Below are positions 26,358-35,397 of a stretch of 64,000 nt of DNA, in pieces. The position numbers were made by a program, and so were the translations under genes. Under the pieces are notes generated by a model, which was not told the origin of the DNA, made no database searches, and was given only the letters and a program-made list of their open reading frames with translations. Within the stretch, counting starts at the first letter, position 1. The number at the start of each line of letters is the position of its first letter. Location of the stretch: the NCBI GenBank assembly GCA_963845495.1, contig CAWJTH010000091.1, positions 32,020-96,019 of the forward strand, given 5' to 3'. This DNA is from JAZKFT01 sp963845495 (GTDB lineage: Bacteria; Bacteroidota; Bacteroidia; Chitinophagales; Chitinophagaceae).

Positions 26358-26388
26358 TTGTATCGAAAGTTGATATGTAGTAACTTCG
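26358..26388 (+). promoter_or_regulatory. Likely recQ promoter
   Basis: TTG (26358-26360), 20-base spacer, TAACTTCG (26381-26388), one base from TAnnTTTG. It lies in the 344-base region 26234-26577 between divergent kdsD and recQ; the remaining leader of about 180 bases is AT-rich and shows no clear riboswitch or gene. Confidence 0.45.
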
Positions 26389-26577
26389 CCAGCCTTTCTT
26401 TAAAAGAAAAAAGAAAACAGAGAATTAATAGGGTAATTGATAGATAATCCCCTATCGTAAAACACACCGCAAAAAAATTAAATTAAAACACATTTATATT
26501 TATTGAATAATATTCACTAATTTGAAGTTTCGATTGCGGCTTTTAAAAGCTTGCACAACATCGAAAACCGTAAGAAC

Positions 26578-28899
26578 ATGATGAAGATACCGACCGTAAA
26601 AACAACTGTTGAAAAAAAACCTGCTGCAAAAAGGACCTCGAAACCAAAAGTTGTGGTTTCCGATAAAAAAGAACAAAATGAAACAAAAAGCAAATTTTCA
26701 GTAGAAGAATTGCAAAATGGTCTTGAAAAATATTTTGGTTTCCGACAATTTAAAGGTTTACAATTAGAAGCGATCCAAAGCTTGATGAGCAATAAAGATA
26801 CGTTTGTAATTATGCCCACGGGCGGCGGCAAAAGTCTTTGTTACCAATTACCAGCCATGATGTGCGAAGGCGTTGCCATTATTGTGAGCCCGCTGATTGC
26901 TTTGATGAAAAACCAAGTTGACCTGGTACGCGGTTACAGCAGTAACGATAATATTGCGCATTTTTTAAATAGCACATTAAATAAAGGCCAGCAGCGTGAA
27001 GTAAAAGAGGATTTGACCAACGGCAATACTAAAATGTTGTTTGTGGCACCAGAAACGCTGACGAAGCAAGAGCATATCGATTTCTTTTCCGACCTTAAAA
27101 TTTCCTTTTTTGCGGTAGATGAAGCCCACTGTATTTCTGAATGGGGCCACGATTTTAGACCGGAATATCGCCGGCTCCGCGAAATGATGGATCAAATAAA
27201 TGCAGATATTCCTGTTGTGGCCATGACGGCAACCGCCACGCCAAAGGTTCAGAGCGACATCTTGAAAAACCTTGGCTTGCGTAACCCCAATATTTTTATT
27301 TCTTCCTTTAACAGAAATAATCTTCACTACGAAATACAGCCCAAGCTTAAAAAAGATCAAACAATAAAACACATCGTGAAGTTTATTACCCAACATAAAG
27401 GTAAAAGCGGCATTATTTACACCTTAAACCGCCGTACAACCGAAGAATTAGCTGATGTTTTAATGGCAAATGGCATAAAAGCGGTGGCTTATCATGCCGG
27501 GCTGGATGCCAAACTAAGGGCAGAAAGACAAGACCAATTTTTACACGATGATACGGCTGTAATCGTTGCTACCATTGCATTTGGCATGGGTATCGATAAG
27601 CCCGATATCCGTTTTGTGATCCATTATAATATTCCAAAATCAATAGAAAATTATTACCAAGAAACCGGCCGTGCCGGCCGCGATGGGTTAGACGGGAAAT
27701 GTGTGTTGTATTACAGCCATAAAGATGTGGCCAAGTTGGAACATTTGATGCGAGACAAGCCTTTGAGCGAACGCGAAGTGGGCGCACAACTAATTTCTGA
27801 AACCGTTTCTTTTGCTGAAAGCAGCATGTGCCGCCGCAAAATTTTGCTCCATTATTTTGGTGAAGAATGGGATATTAATCTTTGCAAAGACAGTGGCGGT
27901 TGCGACAATTGCAATCCGAAAGATAAAATTGAAGCGATGGACAATGTGGTGAAAGCCATGCAAGTGATCCAAGCTTTGGATGAACGCTTCCCGATTGATT
28001 ATACCATCCACATTTTGCGAGGTAACCCAACCCCGCAAGTGGGTATGTTCCGCCACGACCGGATTAAAGAATTTGGCATCGGTAAAGATGAAGACATCCT
28101 TTATTGGAACAGTTTGCTTCGCCAAATGCTGTTGGAAAGTTTGATAAGAAAAGATATTGAAGAATACGGCTTATTGAAATTCACCGACAAAGGAAGAGAA
28201 TGGTTAAAAAATCCAACTTCGTTCCCAATTGTGTTGAACCATGTGTTTAAAGACGATAGCGATGACGACGACGATAACGATGCAGACGCAGAAGCCGCAC
28301 CAACAATGGATAAGGTTTTATTTGATATGTTGATGGAGTTGCGGATGAAGGAATCGAAAAGGGTAAAACTGCCGCCGTTTGTTATTTTCTTGGAAAACAG
28401 TATTCAAGATATGGCCACCATGTTCCCAACCACATTGCTAGAGTTGGAAAAGTGTCAAGGCGTAAGCAAAGGAAAAGCTATGAAATATGGCCGTCCGTTT
28501 GTGGCACTGATTGCCAAATATGTAGAAGAAAACGAGGTAGAAAAACCGGACGATTTTGTGATGAAGAGCGTAGTAAACACTGCCAGTCACAAAATCTATA
28601 TCATACAAAATATCGATAAAAAAATACCGCTTGAAACAATTGCTGCCAATAAAGGCATGCGGATTGATGAATTGTTGGAACAAATGGAAACCATTGCGGC
28701 AAGTGGCACTAAACTGAACCTTGGTTACGCTATTGAAGAAATGTTGGACGAGCAGGACCAAGAAGACATCATCGATTATTTCCGCAGTTGCGAAACCTCA
28801 TCGCTTGATGTGGCACAAAAAGAACTAGCCGATTTGAATTTAGAATGGGAGCAGTTAAAAATAATGCGGATTAAGTTTTTAAGTGAATACGGAAACTAG
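26578..28899 (+). CDS. recQ: ATP-dependent DNA helicase RecQ
   Basis: 773 residues from ATG 26578; a TTG at 26551 is in frame but less likely. 3'-5' helicase in recombination and repair. A lysine-rich N-terminal tail of about 40 residues precedes the helicase core: TGGGKSLCYQLP (Walker A, about 80), DEAHCISEWGHDFRPEY (about 181), ATAFGMGIDKPDIRFVIH-like motif V region and QETGRAGRDG (motif VI). Zinc-binding RQC part with CRRKILLHYFGE and CDNCNP, winged helix, a very acidic linker (DDSDDDDDNDADAE), an HRDC domain and a C-terminal helical extension. Longer than E. coli RecQ owing to the tail and extension. Confidence 0.96.
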   Translation: MMKIPTVKTTVEKKPAAKRTSKPKVVVSDKKEQNETKSKFSVEELQNGLEKYFGFRQFKGLQLEAIQSLMSNKDTFVIMPTGGGKSLCYQLPAMMCEGVAIIVSPLIALMKNQVDLVRGYSSNDNIAHFLNSTLNKGQQREVKEDLTNGNTKMLFVAPETLTKQEHIDFFSDLKISFFAVDEAHCISEWGHDFRPEYRRLREMMDQINADIPVVAMTATATPKVQSDILKNLGLRNPNIFISSFNRNNLHYEIQPKLKKDQTIKHIVKFITQHKGKSGIIYTLNRRTTEELADVLMANGIKAVAYHAGLDAKLRAERQDQFLHDDTAVIVATIAFGMGIDKPDIRFVIHYNIPKSIENYYQETGRAGRDGLDGKCVLYYSHKDVAKLEHLMRDKPLSEREVGAQLISETVSFAESSMCRRKILLHYFGEEWDINLCKDSGGCDNCNPKDKIEAMDNVVKAMQVIQALDERFPIDYTIHILRGNPTPQVGMFRHDRIKEFGIGKDEDILYWNSLLRQMLLESLIRKDIEEYGLLKFTDKGREWLKNPTSFPIVLNHVFKDDSDDDDDNDADAEAAPTMDKVLFDMLMELRMKESKRVKLPPFVIFLENSIQDMATMFPTTLLELEKCQGVSKGKAMKYGRPFVALIAKYVEENEVEKPDDFVMKSVVNTASHKIYIIQNIDKKIPLETIAANKGMRIDELLEQMETIAASGTKLNLGYAIEEMLDEQDQEDIIDYFRSCETSSLDVAQKELADLNLEWEQLKIMRIKFLSEYGN

Positions 28900-28912
28900 G
28901 TTATAATGGATA

Positions 28913-29051
28913 ATTTTTTAATGGATAATTGATAATTTGCATGCCAATGCTGAGATTTTCAATTATCCATTATTTTTTAAACGAAGCATAAAAGATGAGC
29001 GCAATTTATATTTTCAACCCATTATCCATTGTCAATTAATTCATTATCCAC
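28913..29051. repeat. AT-rich TAATGGATAATT / AATTATCCATTA repeat cluster reaching into murI
   Basis: Copies of TAATGGATAATT at 28913-28935 and the complementary AATTATCCATTA and CATTATCCATTGTCAATTA at 28960-29051 form a loose inverted repeat. The last copy contains the TTG start of murI. A similar pair lies at 54871-55023. Confidence 0.6.
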
Positions 29052-29871
29052 TGCTTCTCCAATAGGAATTTTCGACAGCGGCTACGGTGGCCTCACTGTT
29101 TTTAAAGAAATAGCCGCCAAACTTCCGCAATACGATTATTTGTATTTGGGCGATAATGCCCGTGCACCATATGGCACCCGAAGTTTTGAAACCGTTTACG
29201 AATACACTTTGCAGGCGGTAAAATGGTTTTTTGAACAAGGTTGCGAACTGGTTATCTTGGCTTGTAACACCGCCTCGGCAAAAGCTTTGCGTAGTATCCA
29301 ACAAAATGATTTGCCCAAATTGGGTATCGAAAAAAGGGTGCTAGGTGTAATTAGACCAACTTCTGAAATTATTGGGCAATATACAAAAACCAACAACATT
29401 GGTATTTTAGCCACCAATGGCACGGTTCAATCTGAATCTTATTTAATTGAAATCGAAAAATTTTTTCCGCAGGTAAATGTTTACCAGCAAGCTTGCCCGT
29501 TGTGGGTGCCGTTGATTGAAAACAATGAGTACGAAAATGAAGGAGCTGATTTTTTCTACAAAAAAAATATTAAGCAATTGTTTGATCGTAACAATAAAAT
29601 AGACACAATTTTATTAGCTTGTACGCATTACCCAATTATAAAAGATAAAATACAAGCATTTTCTCCAAAAGGGATAACTATACTTTCACAAGGAGAAATT
29701 GTAGCAAATAGCTTGCAAGATTATCTAAAAAGACATCCAGAAATGGAAGTAAAATTATCAAAAAATAGTCATCAATCTTTTTTTACAACCGATGATGCCC
29801 AAGGTTTTGATGCGCAAGCAACCAAATTTTATGGTAAACCGATCCAATCAAAACAAGTACACTTGGATTAA
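29029..29871 (+). CDS. murI: Glutamate racemase
   Basis: 280 residues from TTG 29029. Converts L- to D-glutamate for peptidoglycan. Seen: PIGIFDSGYGGLTV with the active-site Asp-Ser, catalytic cysteines Cys79 (LACNTASAKA) and Cys198 (LLACTHYPII), and GDNARAPYG. No ATG is available in frame before the conserved core. The only upstream ATG nearby (28995) is out of frame and stops after 14 codons. The TTG lies in a dispersed repeat. An essential enzyme starting at a weak codon may be poorly expressed, or the true start may be a non-standard codon. Confidence 0.93.
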   Translation: MSINSLSTASPIGIFDSGYGGLTVFKEIAAKLPQYDYLYLGDNARAPYGTRSFETVYEYTLQAVKWFFEQGCELVILACNTASAKALRSIQQNDLPKLGIEKRVLGVIRPTSEIIGQYTKTNNIGILATNGTVQSESYLIEIEKFFPQVNVYQQACPLWVPLIENNEYENEGADFFYKKNIKQLFDRNNKIDTILLACTHYPIIKDKIQAFSPKGITILSQGEIVANSLQDYLKRHPEMEVKLSKNSHQSFFTTDDAQGFDAQATKFYGKPIQSKQVHLD

Positions 29872-29950
29872 ATCGGTCATTGAGTTATTAAGTCAATGGC
29901 TTTTTTTTAAAAAATCTAAAATCTTACATCCACAATCCAAAATCTTGTCT

Positions 29951-29958
29951 TACCTTCG
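29951..29958 (+). promoter_or_regulatory. -7-like box of rpmH
   Basis: TACCTTCG, one base from TAnnTTTG, leaving a leader of about 110 bases before the rpmH ATG. Confidence 0.35.
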
Positions 29959-30069
29959 CCGTCCTTTCACAAACAATGGGCATGGTGGCCTATTGGTGAT
30001 TTTTGGAAACAGTACCGTTAGCCGGTCATTATTGAAACAACAACTTAAAGGTTATAAAATTAAACAACA

Positions 30070-30225
30070 ATGAAACGTACATTTCAACCGCATACTCGCC
30101 GTCGTAAAACCGTTCACGGATTCCGCAAGCGTATGCAAACTGCCAATGGTCGTAAAGTTTTGGCTAGCCGCCGTGCAAAAGGCCGCACAAAACTGACCGT
30201 AAGTGATGAAAGGAGCCTGAAATAA
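30070..30225 (+). CDS. rpmH: 50S ribosomal protein L34
   Basis: 51 residues, MKRTFQPHTRRRKTVHGFRK at the start, then a segment ending LASRRAKGRTKLTV: the unmistakable L34 sequence, slightly extended at the C-terminus (SDERSLK). Ribosomal large-subunit protein. In many bacteria it is followed by rnpA, but here a terminator comes 36 bases after the stop, so it is monocistronic and followed by an M3 peptidase gene. Confidence 0.97.
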   Translation: MKRTFQPHTRRRKTVHGFRKRMQTANGRKVLASRRAKGRTKLTVSDERSLK

Positions 30226-30261
30226 TAGCAAAATCATTTTCAATCGATAAAGAAATTTCCT

Positions 30262-30288
30262 AACGCCCTGTTTTGCAGGGCGTTTTTT
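30262..30288 (+). terminator. Terminator of rpmH
   Basis: Perfect 9-bp stem AACGCCCTG/CAGGGCGTT (30262-30270, 30276-30284), loop TTTTG, then a T run. Confidence 0.85.
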
Positions 30289-30297
30289 ATTACCTCA

Positions 30298-30333
30298 TCC
30301 CCGCCCCTCTCCACAAATGGCGAGGGGTGCCTC
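30298..30333. repeat. GC-rich REP-like remnant
   Basis: CCCCTC (30304-30309) and GAGGGG (30322-30327) in a short GC-rich island within the otherwise AT-rich gap 30289-30524. The rest of the gap holds GACTCATTGACTGAATGACT-like direct repeats (about 30465-30500) and a -7-like TAATCTTG at 30448-30455 that may serve the M3 peptidase gene. Confidence 0.4.
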
Positions 30334-30524
30334 TGCTTAACTTTCATTTATTTTTTTGAATATTTCGTGTTGTTTATTTCAAACATCATTAAATCTGCAG
30401 TCTTAAAAGATGTTGGAATTTGGGAAATACATCTCGCTAAAATATTTTAATCTTGCAACTCCTTTCGATGACTCATTGACTGAATGACTTATTGACTTTT
30501 ATCTTGAACTATAAAAATTAAAAA

Positions 30525-32255
30525 ATGGACATGACCCCAACAGCCGATATCAAAAAATTGCCAAGGCATTTTTTGCCACAAGATTTTAAAGTAACCACTT
30601 GGGATGCATTGGAACCCTTCTTCAAAAATTTATTGGAAAGGCCAATTGAATCAAATACAGATTTAGAACAATGGTTGAAAGACATCAGTGAAATTGACGC
30701 GGCTATCAGCGAAGATGTATGCTGGCGTCAAATAAAAATGACTTGCGATACCGAGAACAAAGCATTGGAAGAAGCATTCAACTTTTTTGTAATGGAAATC
30801 CAACCCAAAATTCAGCCGTATGCAGATGCGTTGAACAAAAAGTTGGTCAATTCTCCATTTACGAAAGAATTGAACACCCAAAAATATTTTACTTATTTGC
30901 GCAGCGTCCACAAAAACATTGAACTGTTTCGGGAAGAAAATATTCCTATCCAGGCAGAATTGGGCGTACTGCAACAACAATACGGGCAAATTACCGGCCG
31001 TATGACCATTGAACACAACGGCAAAGAATTTACTTTACAACAAGCTGCAAAGTTTTTGGAAAGTAAAGACAGGGCCGAAAGGGAAACCATTTACCGTAAA
31101 ATAAATGACCGTCGCCTGCAAGACAAAGAAGCGTTGGACAAATTGTACACCACTTTGGTGGAAAAACGTCAACAAGTGGCCGCCAATGTTGGCTATGCCA
31201 ATTATCGAGATTACAAGTTTAAGGAAATGGGCCGCTTCGATTACACGCCACAAGATTGTTTTGATTTTCATGAAGGTGTGAAGCAATACGTAGTGCCTTT
31301 GGTAAATGAAATAAATCAACGAAAAAAAGAAAAACTAGGTTTGGCTGAACTAAGGCCCTGGGATTTGGAGGCAGAACCAGTTGGAACTGAACCGCTTAAA
31401 CCTTTTAAAGACGGGAAAGAATTATTGCAAAAATCGATTGCGTGCTTCGAAAAGCTTGATCCTTTTTTTGCCGATTGCTTTAGAAAAATGGATGAATTGG
31501 GCCATTTTGATTTAGAAAGCCGTATCGGGAAAGCACCGGGCGGTTACAATTGCCCGCTGGCTGAAAGTGGTGCGCCCTTTATTTTCATGAATGCCGCCGG
31601 TCAAATGCATGATGTTACAACGATGGTACATGAAGGTGGCCATGCCATCCATTCTTTTCTAAGCCATCCGTTGGAATTGAGTGCTTTTAAAGAATATCCG
31701 ATGGAAATTGCCGAGGTAGCCAGCATGGCTATGGAATTAATTAGCATGGATCATTGGGAATCCTTTTTTGATAATGCCGAAGAAATGAAACGGGCGCAAG
31801 AACACCAGTTAGAACGCACCATTACTGTTTTCCCATGGATTGCCACCATTGATAAATTTCAGCACTGGGTGTACGAAAATTACTCCGCCAGCGTTGATGA
31901 ACGCAAAACAAAATGGTTGGAAATCATGAACGAATTTACGTCGCCGGTTATTGATACAACTGGCTTGGACGGTTATCGGCAATACGCTTGGCAGCGCCAA
32001 CTACATTTGTTTGAAGTGCCTTTTTATTATATTGAATATGGTATCGCACAATTGGGAGCCATCGGCCTTTGGATGCAGTACAAAAAGGATCCAACACAAG
32101 CGTTGAAAAACTATGTGCAAGCTTTAAGTTTGGGTGGAACAAGAACTTTGCCCCAATTGTATGAAGCTGCTGGGCTAAAATTTGATTTTTCGCCAAACCA
32201 TATTAAAGAATTAATGCTTTTTGTAGAGGAGCAATACAGAGCTGTGAGCAATTAG
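30525..32255 (+). CDS. pepF: M3 family oligoendopeptidase (PepF-like)
   Basis: 576 residues, cytoplasmic, no signal peptide. Zinc metallopeptidase that cleaves oligopeptides. HEGGH at residues 369-373 (TMVHEGGHAIHSF) and the third ligand glutamate in PMEIAEVASMAMELI about 25 residues later are typical of M3. N-terminal oligoendopeptidase F helical region (residues 1-150) precedes the catalytic domain. Its last codons, AVSN then TAG, fall inside a repeat block (32242 onward). It converges on the outer-membrane protein gene. Confidence 0.93.
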   Translation: MDMTPTADIKKLPRHFLPQDFKVTTWDALEPFFKNLLERPIESNTDLEQWLKDISEIDAAISEDVCWRQIKMTCDTENKALEEAFNFFVMEIQPKIQPYADALNKKLVNSPFTKELNTQKYFTYLRSVHKNIELFREENIPIQAELGVLQQQYGQITGRMTIEHNGKEFTLQQAAKFLESKDRAERETIYRKINDRRLQDKEALDKLYTTLVEKRQQVAANVGYANYRDYKFKEMGRFDYTPQDCFDFHEGVKQYVVPLVNEINQRKKEKLGLAELRPWDLEAEPVGTEPLKPFKDGKELLQKSIACFEKLDPFFADCFRKMDELGHFDLESRIGKAPGGYNCPLAESGAPFIFMNAAGQMHDVTTMVHEGGHAIHSFLSHPLELSAFKEYPMEIAEVASMAMELISMDHWESFFDNAEEMKRAQEHQLERTITVFPWIATIDKFQHWVYENYSASVDERKTKWLEIMNEFTSPVIDTTGLDGYRQYAWQRQLHLFEVPFYYIEYGIAQLGAIGLWMQYKKDPTQALKNYVQALSLGGTRTLPQLYEAAGLKFDFSPNHIKELMLFVEEQYRAVSN

Positions 32256-32400
32256 CTGTAAGCTGTGAGCAGTTAGCTATGAGCAATTAGCTGATGACAC
32301 CTACATAAAAAGAGCCGAACATCTAACGTTCGGCTCTTATTATTACATTTATTACAAGTTAGTGGCTCATAGCTCAAAGCTAACTGCTCATAGCTCAAAG
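32242..32400. repeat. GAGCAATTAGCT repeat block flanking a terminator
   Basis: Left side: three degenerate copies of GAGCARTTAGCT (32246-32292). Right side: complementary copies such as AGCTAACTGCTCATAGCTC (about 32358-32400). The left block supplies the stop codon of pepF; the right block abuts the stop of the next minus-strand gene. Confidence 0.7.
32310..32338. terminator. Bidirectional terminator between pepF and the FadL-like gene
   Basis: Perfect 11-bp stem AAGAGCCGAAC/GTTCGGCTCTT (32310-32320, 32328-32338), 7-base loop, A-rich and T-rich flanks. Confidence 0.8.
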
Positions 32401-32401
32401 C

Positions 32402-33667
32402 CTAATTATATTTCAAGTAAGGGCTTTTTTGCCAGATATTGAAAAAGCTAACACCTAATGTAAACTGTTGATACACATCGCCAATTTGCCCCTTGCTGTT
32501 GTTTCCCCTTTTTCCAACTTCTAATGCACCAAATACATTAATGCCGCTTCCATCAAAGCTTTTGCCAATGTGTGTGCCGGCTCCAATTGTAAAGCCCATA
32601 TCCGTTACATAGTTGTTATTAACTTTCCAATAGGTATTTTCATAATAAAGACCGCCTTGGAAATAATAGCTTTTATATTGGTTGTTTTTAATGATTAAAT
32701 TTTCTTTTTCAAAACCTACAGAAACCCTATTGCTAGGTGCCAATGTAAGCCCTGCCACTGGCGTAGTTTGCGATTGCCATTGGTTAAAATTGTAATCAGC
32801 AGAAATGGTAAGGCTATGATTGAAAGTAACGCTATAACCCGCCGTAACCATCAAAGGCACTTTAAATGGTTTATTACTTACAACAATTGAGTCTTGAACA
32901 ATGGTTGAACCGTCGGTTAAATTGTAGGTATTGTTACCATCGAGTGTTACCGGCATCGAAGCAAAAGCCCCAAAACGGTGTTGCACTTTTTTATCAACTT
33001 TGCTATAATATTGGAACCCCATTTTAAAATATGGATTGCGATAGTAAGAAATATTTTCTTTAGTTACGTTTAGCGCTGCGCCATCATAATAATTTACTTT
33101 TTGGTGTTGAGAACCAAATAAATAAGAAAAAGTATAGCCAACAGAAAAATGATTACCAAGTTCCAAAGCTTGTGTAAAGTACAATTGTTGCATACTGCCA
33201 ATGCCTTCCACAGTTTTTAAATAACTTGCACTGCCAGCAGGTAAGGGCACTACAGAAGAAAAATTATAATTGGTATTACTAAAAGGCTGAAGCCCCATAC
33301 CGAATGACATTTTCTTAGTTGCTTTATAAGCCAACGATACGCGTTTAACGGCAAAATCGCTGGAGGCAACAGAAGTTGTATCGATGCCAGGCTGTATAAA
33401 CCTGCTACTTCTTCCTTTTGCACCAACTTCAAACAAAAATAAATGTGGTGGCATTGCAGTAAGCGAAGCTGGATTTAAAACATTGATATTCAAGTTATAA
33501 CGCATGGCTGCCGAAACACTTGCCATACCAGCTGAACGGCCAATATTTCTGTTTTCAATATCGCCAAGTCCAGATATGGAATAGGGCGATGTAACGCTTT
33601 GTGAACGGCTTTTAAACACGCTGCACATAATCATTAAAGTTAAAGTTAGTTTCTTTATATGGTACAT
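32402..33667 (-). CDS. FadL/OMPP1-like outer-membrane beta-barrel protein
   Basis: 421 residues with signal peptide (KLTLTLMIMCSVFKSRS, then QSVTSP). N-terminal plug-like segment YSISGLGDIENRNIGRSAGM and NVLNPASLTAMPPH, as in FadL-type transport proteins of Bacteroidota, followed by repeated amphipathic strands and a C-terminal aromatic-rich end. Likely an outer-membrane channel for hydrophobic compounds or a partner of surface lipoproteins. It starts 9 bases downstream of the DUF4270 lipoprotein, so the two form an operon and probably work together. Confidence 0.75.
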   Translation of the reverse strand: MYHIKKLTLTLMIMCSVFKSRSQSVTSPYSISGLGDIENRNIGRSAGMASVSAAMRYNLNINVLNPASLTAMPPHLFLFEVGAKGRSSRFIQPGIDTTSVASSDFAVKRVSLAYKATKKMSFGMGLQPFSNTNYNFSSVVPLPAGSASYLKTVEGIGSMQQLYFTQALELGNHFSVGYTFSYLFGSQHQKVNYYDGAALNVTKENISYYRNPYFKMGFQYYSKVDKKVQHRFGAFASMPVTLDGNNTYNLTDGSTIVQDSIVVSNKPFKVPLMVTAGYSVTFNHSLTISADYNFNQWQSQTTPVAGLTLAPSNRVSVGFEKENLIIKNNQYKSYYFQGGLYYENTYWKVNNNYVTDMGFTIGAGTHIGKSFDGSGINVFGALEVGKRGNNSKGQIGDVYQQFTLGVSFFNIWQKSPYLKYN

Positions 33668-33676
33668 CTATCAGTG

Positions 33677-35038
33677 TTAAAAAGTTAAAGCGTAAAGTTT
33701 TATTTGGACAGATTTATATAAACCAAAGTCATAGGTCGGATCAGTTAATATCAATCTATCTACGCCTGTGTTGCTACTAAAACTGGGCGATTCCAAAGTG
33801 AGGCCATTATAATTATCTGTACTGCCGTTCATAATGGAAGTAACATATTCGGAAATATCGAATGCATAATAAGGGTAAGTGTTTACACCAAATTGCGCCA
33901 CTGGTGCCACTGCTTGCAACGAACCGGTAGCACTACTTAATACGCTGCTTAATGGCGCATTGGTTGGATCGGCTGTATAAAGTGTTAGCGTTTGTGGCAA
34001 ATTATATATGCCAAAATAACGGTAGCCGTAAGGTTCAATATACAATATGGCGCTTAATATCTTTTTATATTTTACTTCTTCCCTTAATCTTCGAAGACCT
34101 GGAAAATCAATTTTTAGTTGCAAATTACCGGCTGTTTGTAAATATCCTTTATTGCCCAATGACTTGCTACTTAAACTTTGCACTACATTTGGCGTAAAAG
34201 CGCTTAAAGGCGTACCAGTTCTATCTACCGTAATATGGTTAAATTGGTTGGATGAATTTGTTAGCGGAAAATCCACCCAAGTATTTGTGGTATTACCATT
34301 GCTATAGTGATAATAAAGCCGAACGGTTAAACCGCTATCTACATTACCATTAAATGTAAAAACCGCATTGTTTCCAGTGCCTATTGGTTTAATTACGAAG
34401 CCCGGTTTGTATTGCAAAAAATTGGTAAGTGTTTGGATACTTGCGTCATTGTTTTTCAATCTATTAAAAAGATCGCCGGCAAAACCCGTTGAGGTAGCAT
34501 CTAAAGGCACAATAATAGAGTCAGTTGAGAAAGGTTTTATTTTGGTAGAAAAAGTTACAACCGGTGTGCTTTGCGAGTTAAACTTGCTGGTGTTGTAAAA
34601 TGAAAACCGATTGGCCTGTAATTGAATTTGATCGGTCAATTGGTAGAAGCCAAAAGAGAAAGTAGAAGTGGTATCGCCGTAATAAACGTTGCTTGCGGTA
34701 CGCTTTATCCGGAGCTTTGCAGAATCCAAAACGGCAATCAATGGATTGGTAATTGCACTTAAACCTGGTGTACCCAACTGAAAATAAGTTTCGGCTGTCA
34801 TTTTTCCCAGGGCTGTATCATTTTGAACACCTACCATTAAAGTGTTGGTGCCGGAAGTTACAAACGAATCTTTTTGAAAAGTGGTTAGGTTGTATGTGAA
34901 AGTATCTATATAAATGGCATTTGGATCGGTGATGGTCTGATTTCCGAAATTTATATTGACTTTGGTACAAGATGAAGCAATAATAATGATGATTGCCAAA
35001 AGGCAGCCCCATCTTTTTTTGACAGTAATCTGTTGCAT
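33677..35038 (-). CDS. DUF4270 lipoprotein
   Basis: 453 residues from ATG 35038 (MQQITVKKRWGCLLAIIII); ATGs at 35050 and 35092 are possible. Lipoprotein signal with lipobox IASSC, then KVNINFG and the DUF4270-type body: IYIDTFTYNLTTFQKDSF, VGVQNDTALGKMTAETYF, and the C-terminal FDISEYVTSIMNG region. Predicted lipid-anchored envelope protein rich in beta strands; function unknown in the family. First gene of an operon with the FadL-like barrel. It is divergent from a kelch lipoprotein that may belong to the same surface system. Confidence 0.85.
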   Translation of the reverse strand: MQQITVKKRWGCLLAIIIIIASSCTKVNINFGNQTITDPNAIYIDTFTYNLTTFQKDSFVTSGTNTLMVGVQNDTALGKMTAETYFQLGTPGLSAITNPLIAVLDSAKLRIKRTASNVYYGDTTSTFSFGFYQLTDQIQLQANRFSFYNTSKFNSQSTPVVTFSTKIKPFSTDSIIVPLDATSTGFAGDLFNRLKNNDASIQTLTNFLQYKPGFVIKPIGTGNNAVFTFNGNVDSGLTVRLYYHYSNGNTTNTWVDFPLTNSSNQFNHITVDRTGTPLSAFTPNVVQSLSSKSLGNKGYLQTAGNLQLKIDFPGLRRLREEVKYKKILSAILYIEPYGYRYFGIYNLPQTLTLYTADPTNAPLSSVLSSATGSLQAVAPVAQFGVNTYPYYAFDISEYVTSIMNGSTDNYNGLTLESPSFSSNTGVDRLILTDPTYDFGLYKSVQIKLYALTF

Positions 35039-35397
35039 GTTGAACGGCATAAGCTTGTAAGCAGTTATTATTTGAGCCTGTAAAAATATCAATTAATTGT
35101 CAGTAGTGGTGAGTGAATAGTGTAATAGACAAAACCCAGCATTCGATTTTACAAAATAGTACTATCCTAATGTAATCTATTTGGCAAAAGAATCTGCATA
35201 ACTGCACATAAACAAGCGTATTGTACTAACATAACAAAATTTTATGAAGTTGGAAATATTGTTTTTTGCGTTCTATGGGAAAAAAACTGTTGTTTTGAAA
35301 AATTTTTCGACTGGGTTTGAAATGGCCGTAACAGAAATCTTTAAACCAAGACGGATTTCGTGGCTTTTTAACCTTTAAATCAAAACAAAATATCAGA
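35039..35397. other. Gene-free divergent promoter region
   Basis: 359 bases between the divergent DUF4270 and kelch genes. AT-rich; no clear gene, repeat or perfect -7 box was found. The kelch leader includes TAACCTTTA at about 35370, a weak match at best. Confidence 0.4.

Noticed and set aside
29792..30073. Small open frame between murI and rpmH
   Set aside because: Overlaps the murI 3' end in another frame and the rpmH promoter; no family.
32242..32400. Regular repeats resembling a short CRISPR array
   Set aside because: Units are degenerate, spaced too closely, inverted around a terminator, and no cas genes are present.
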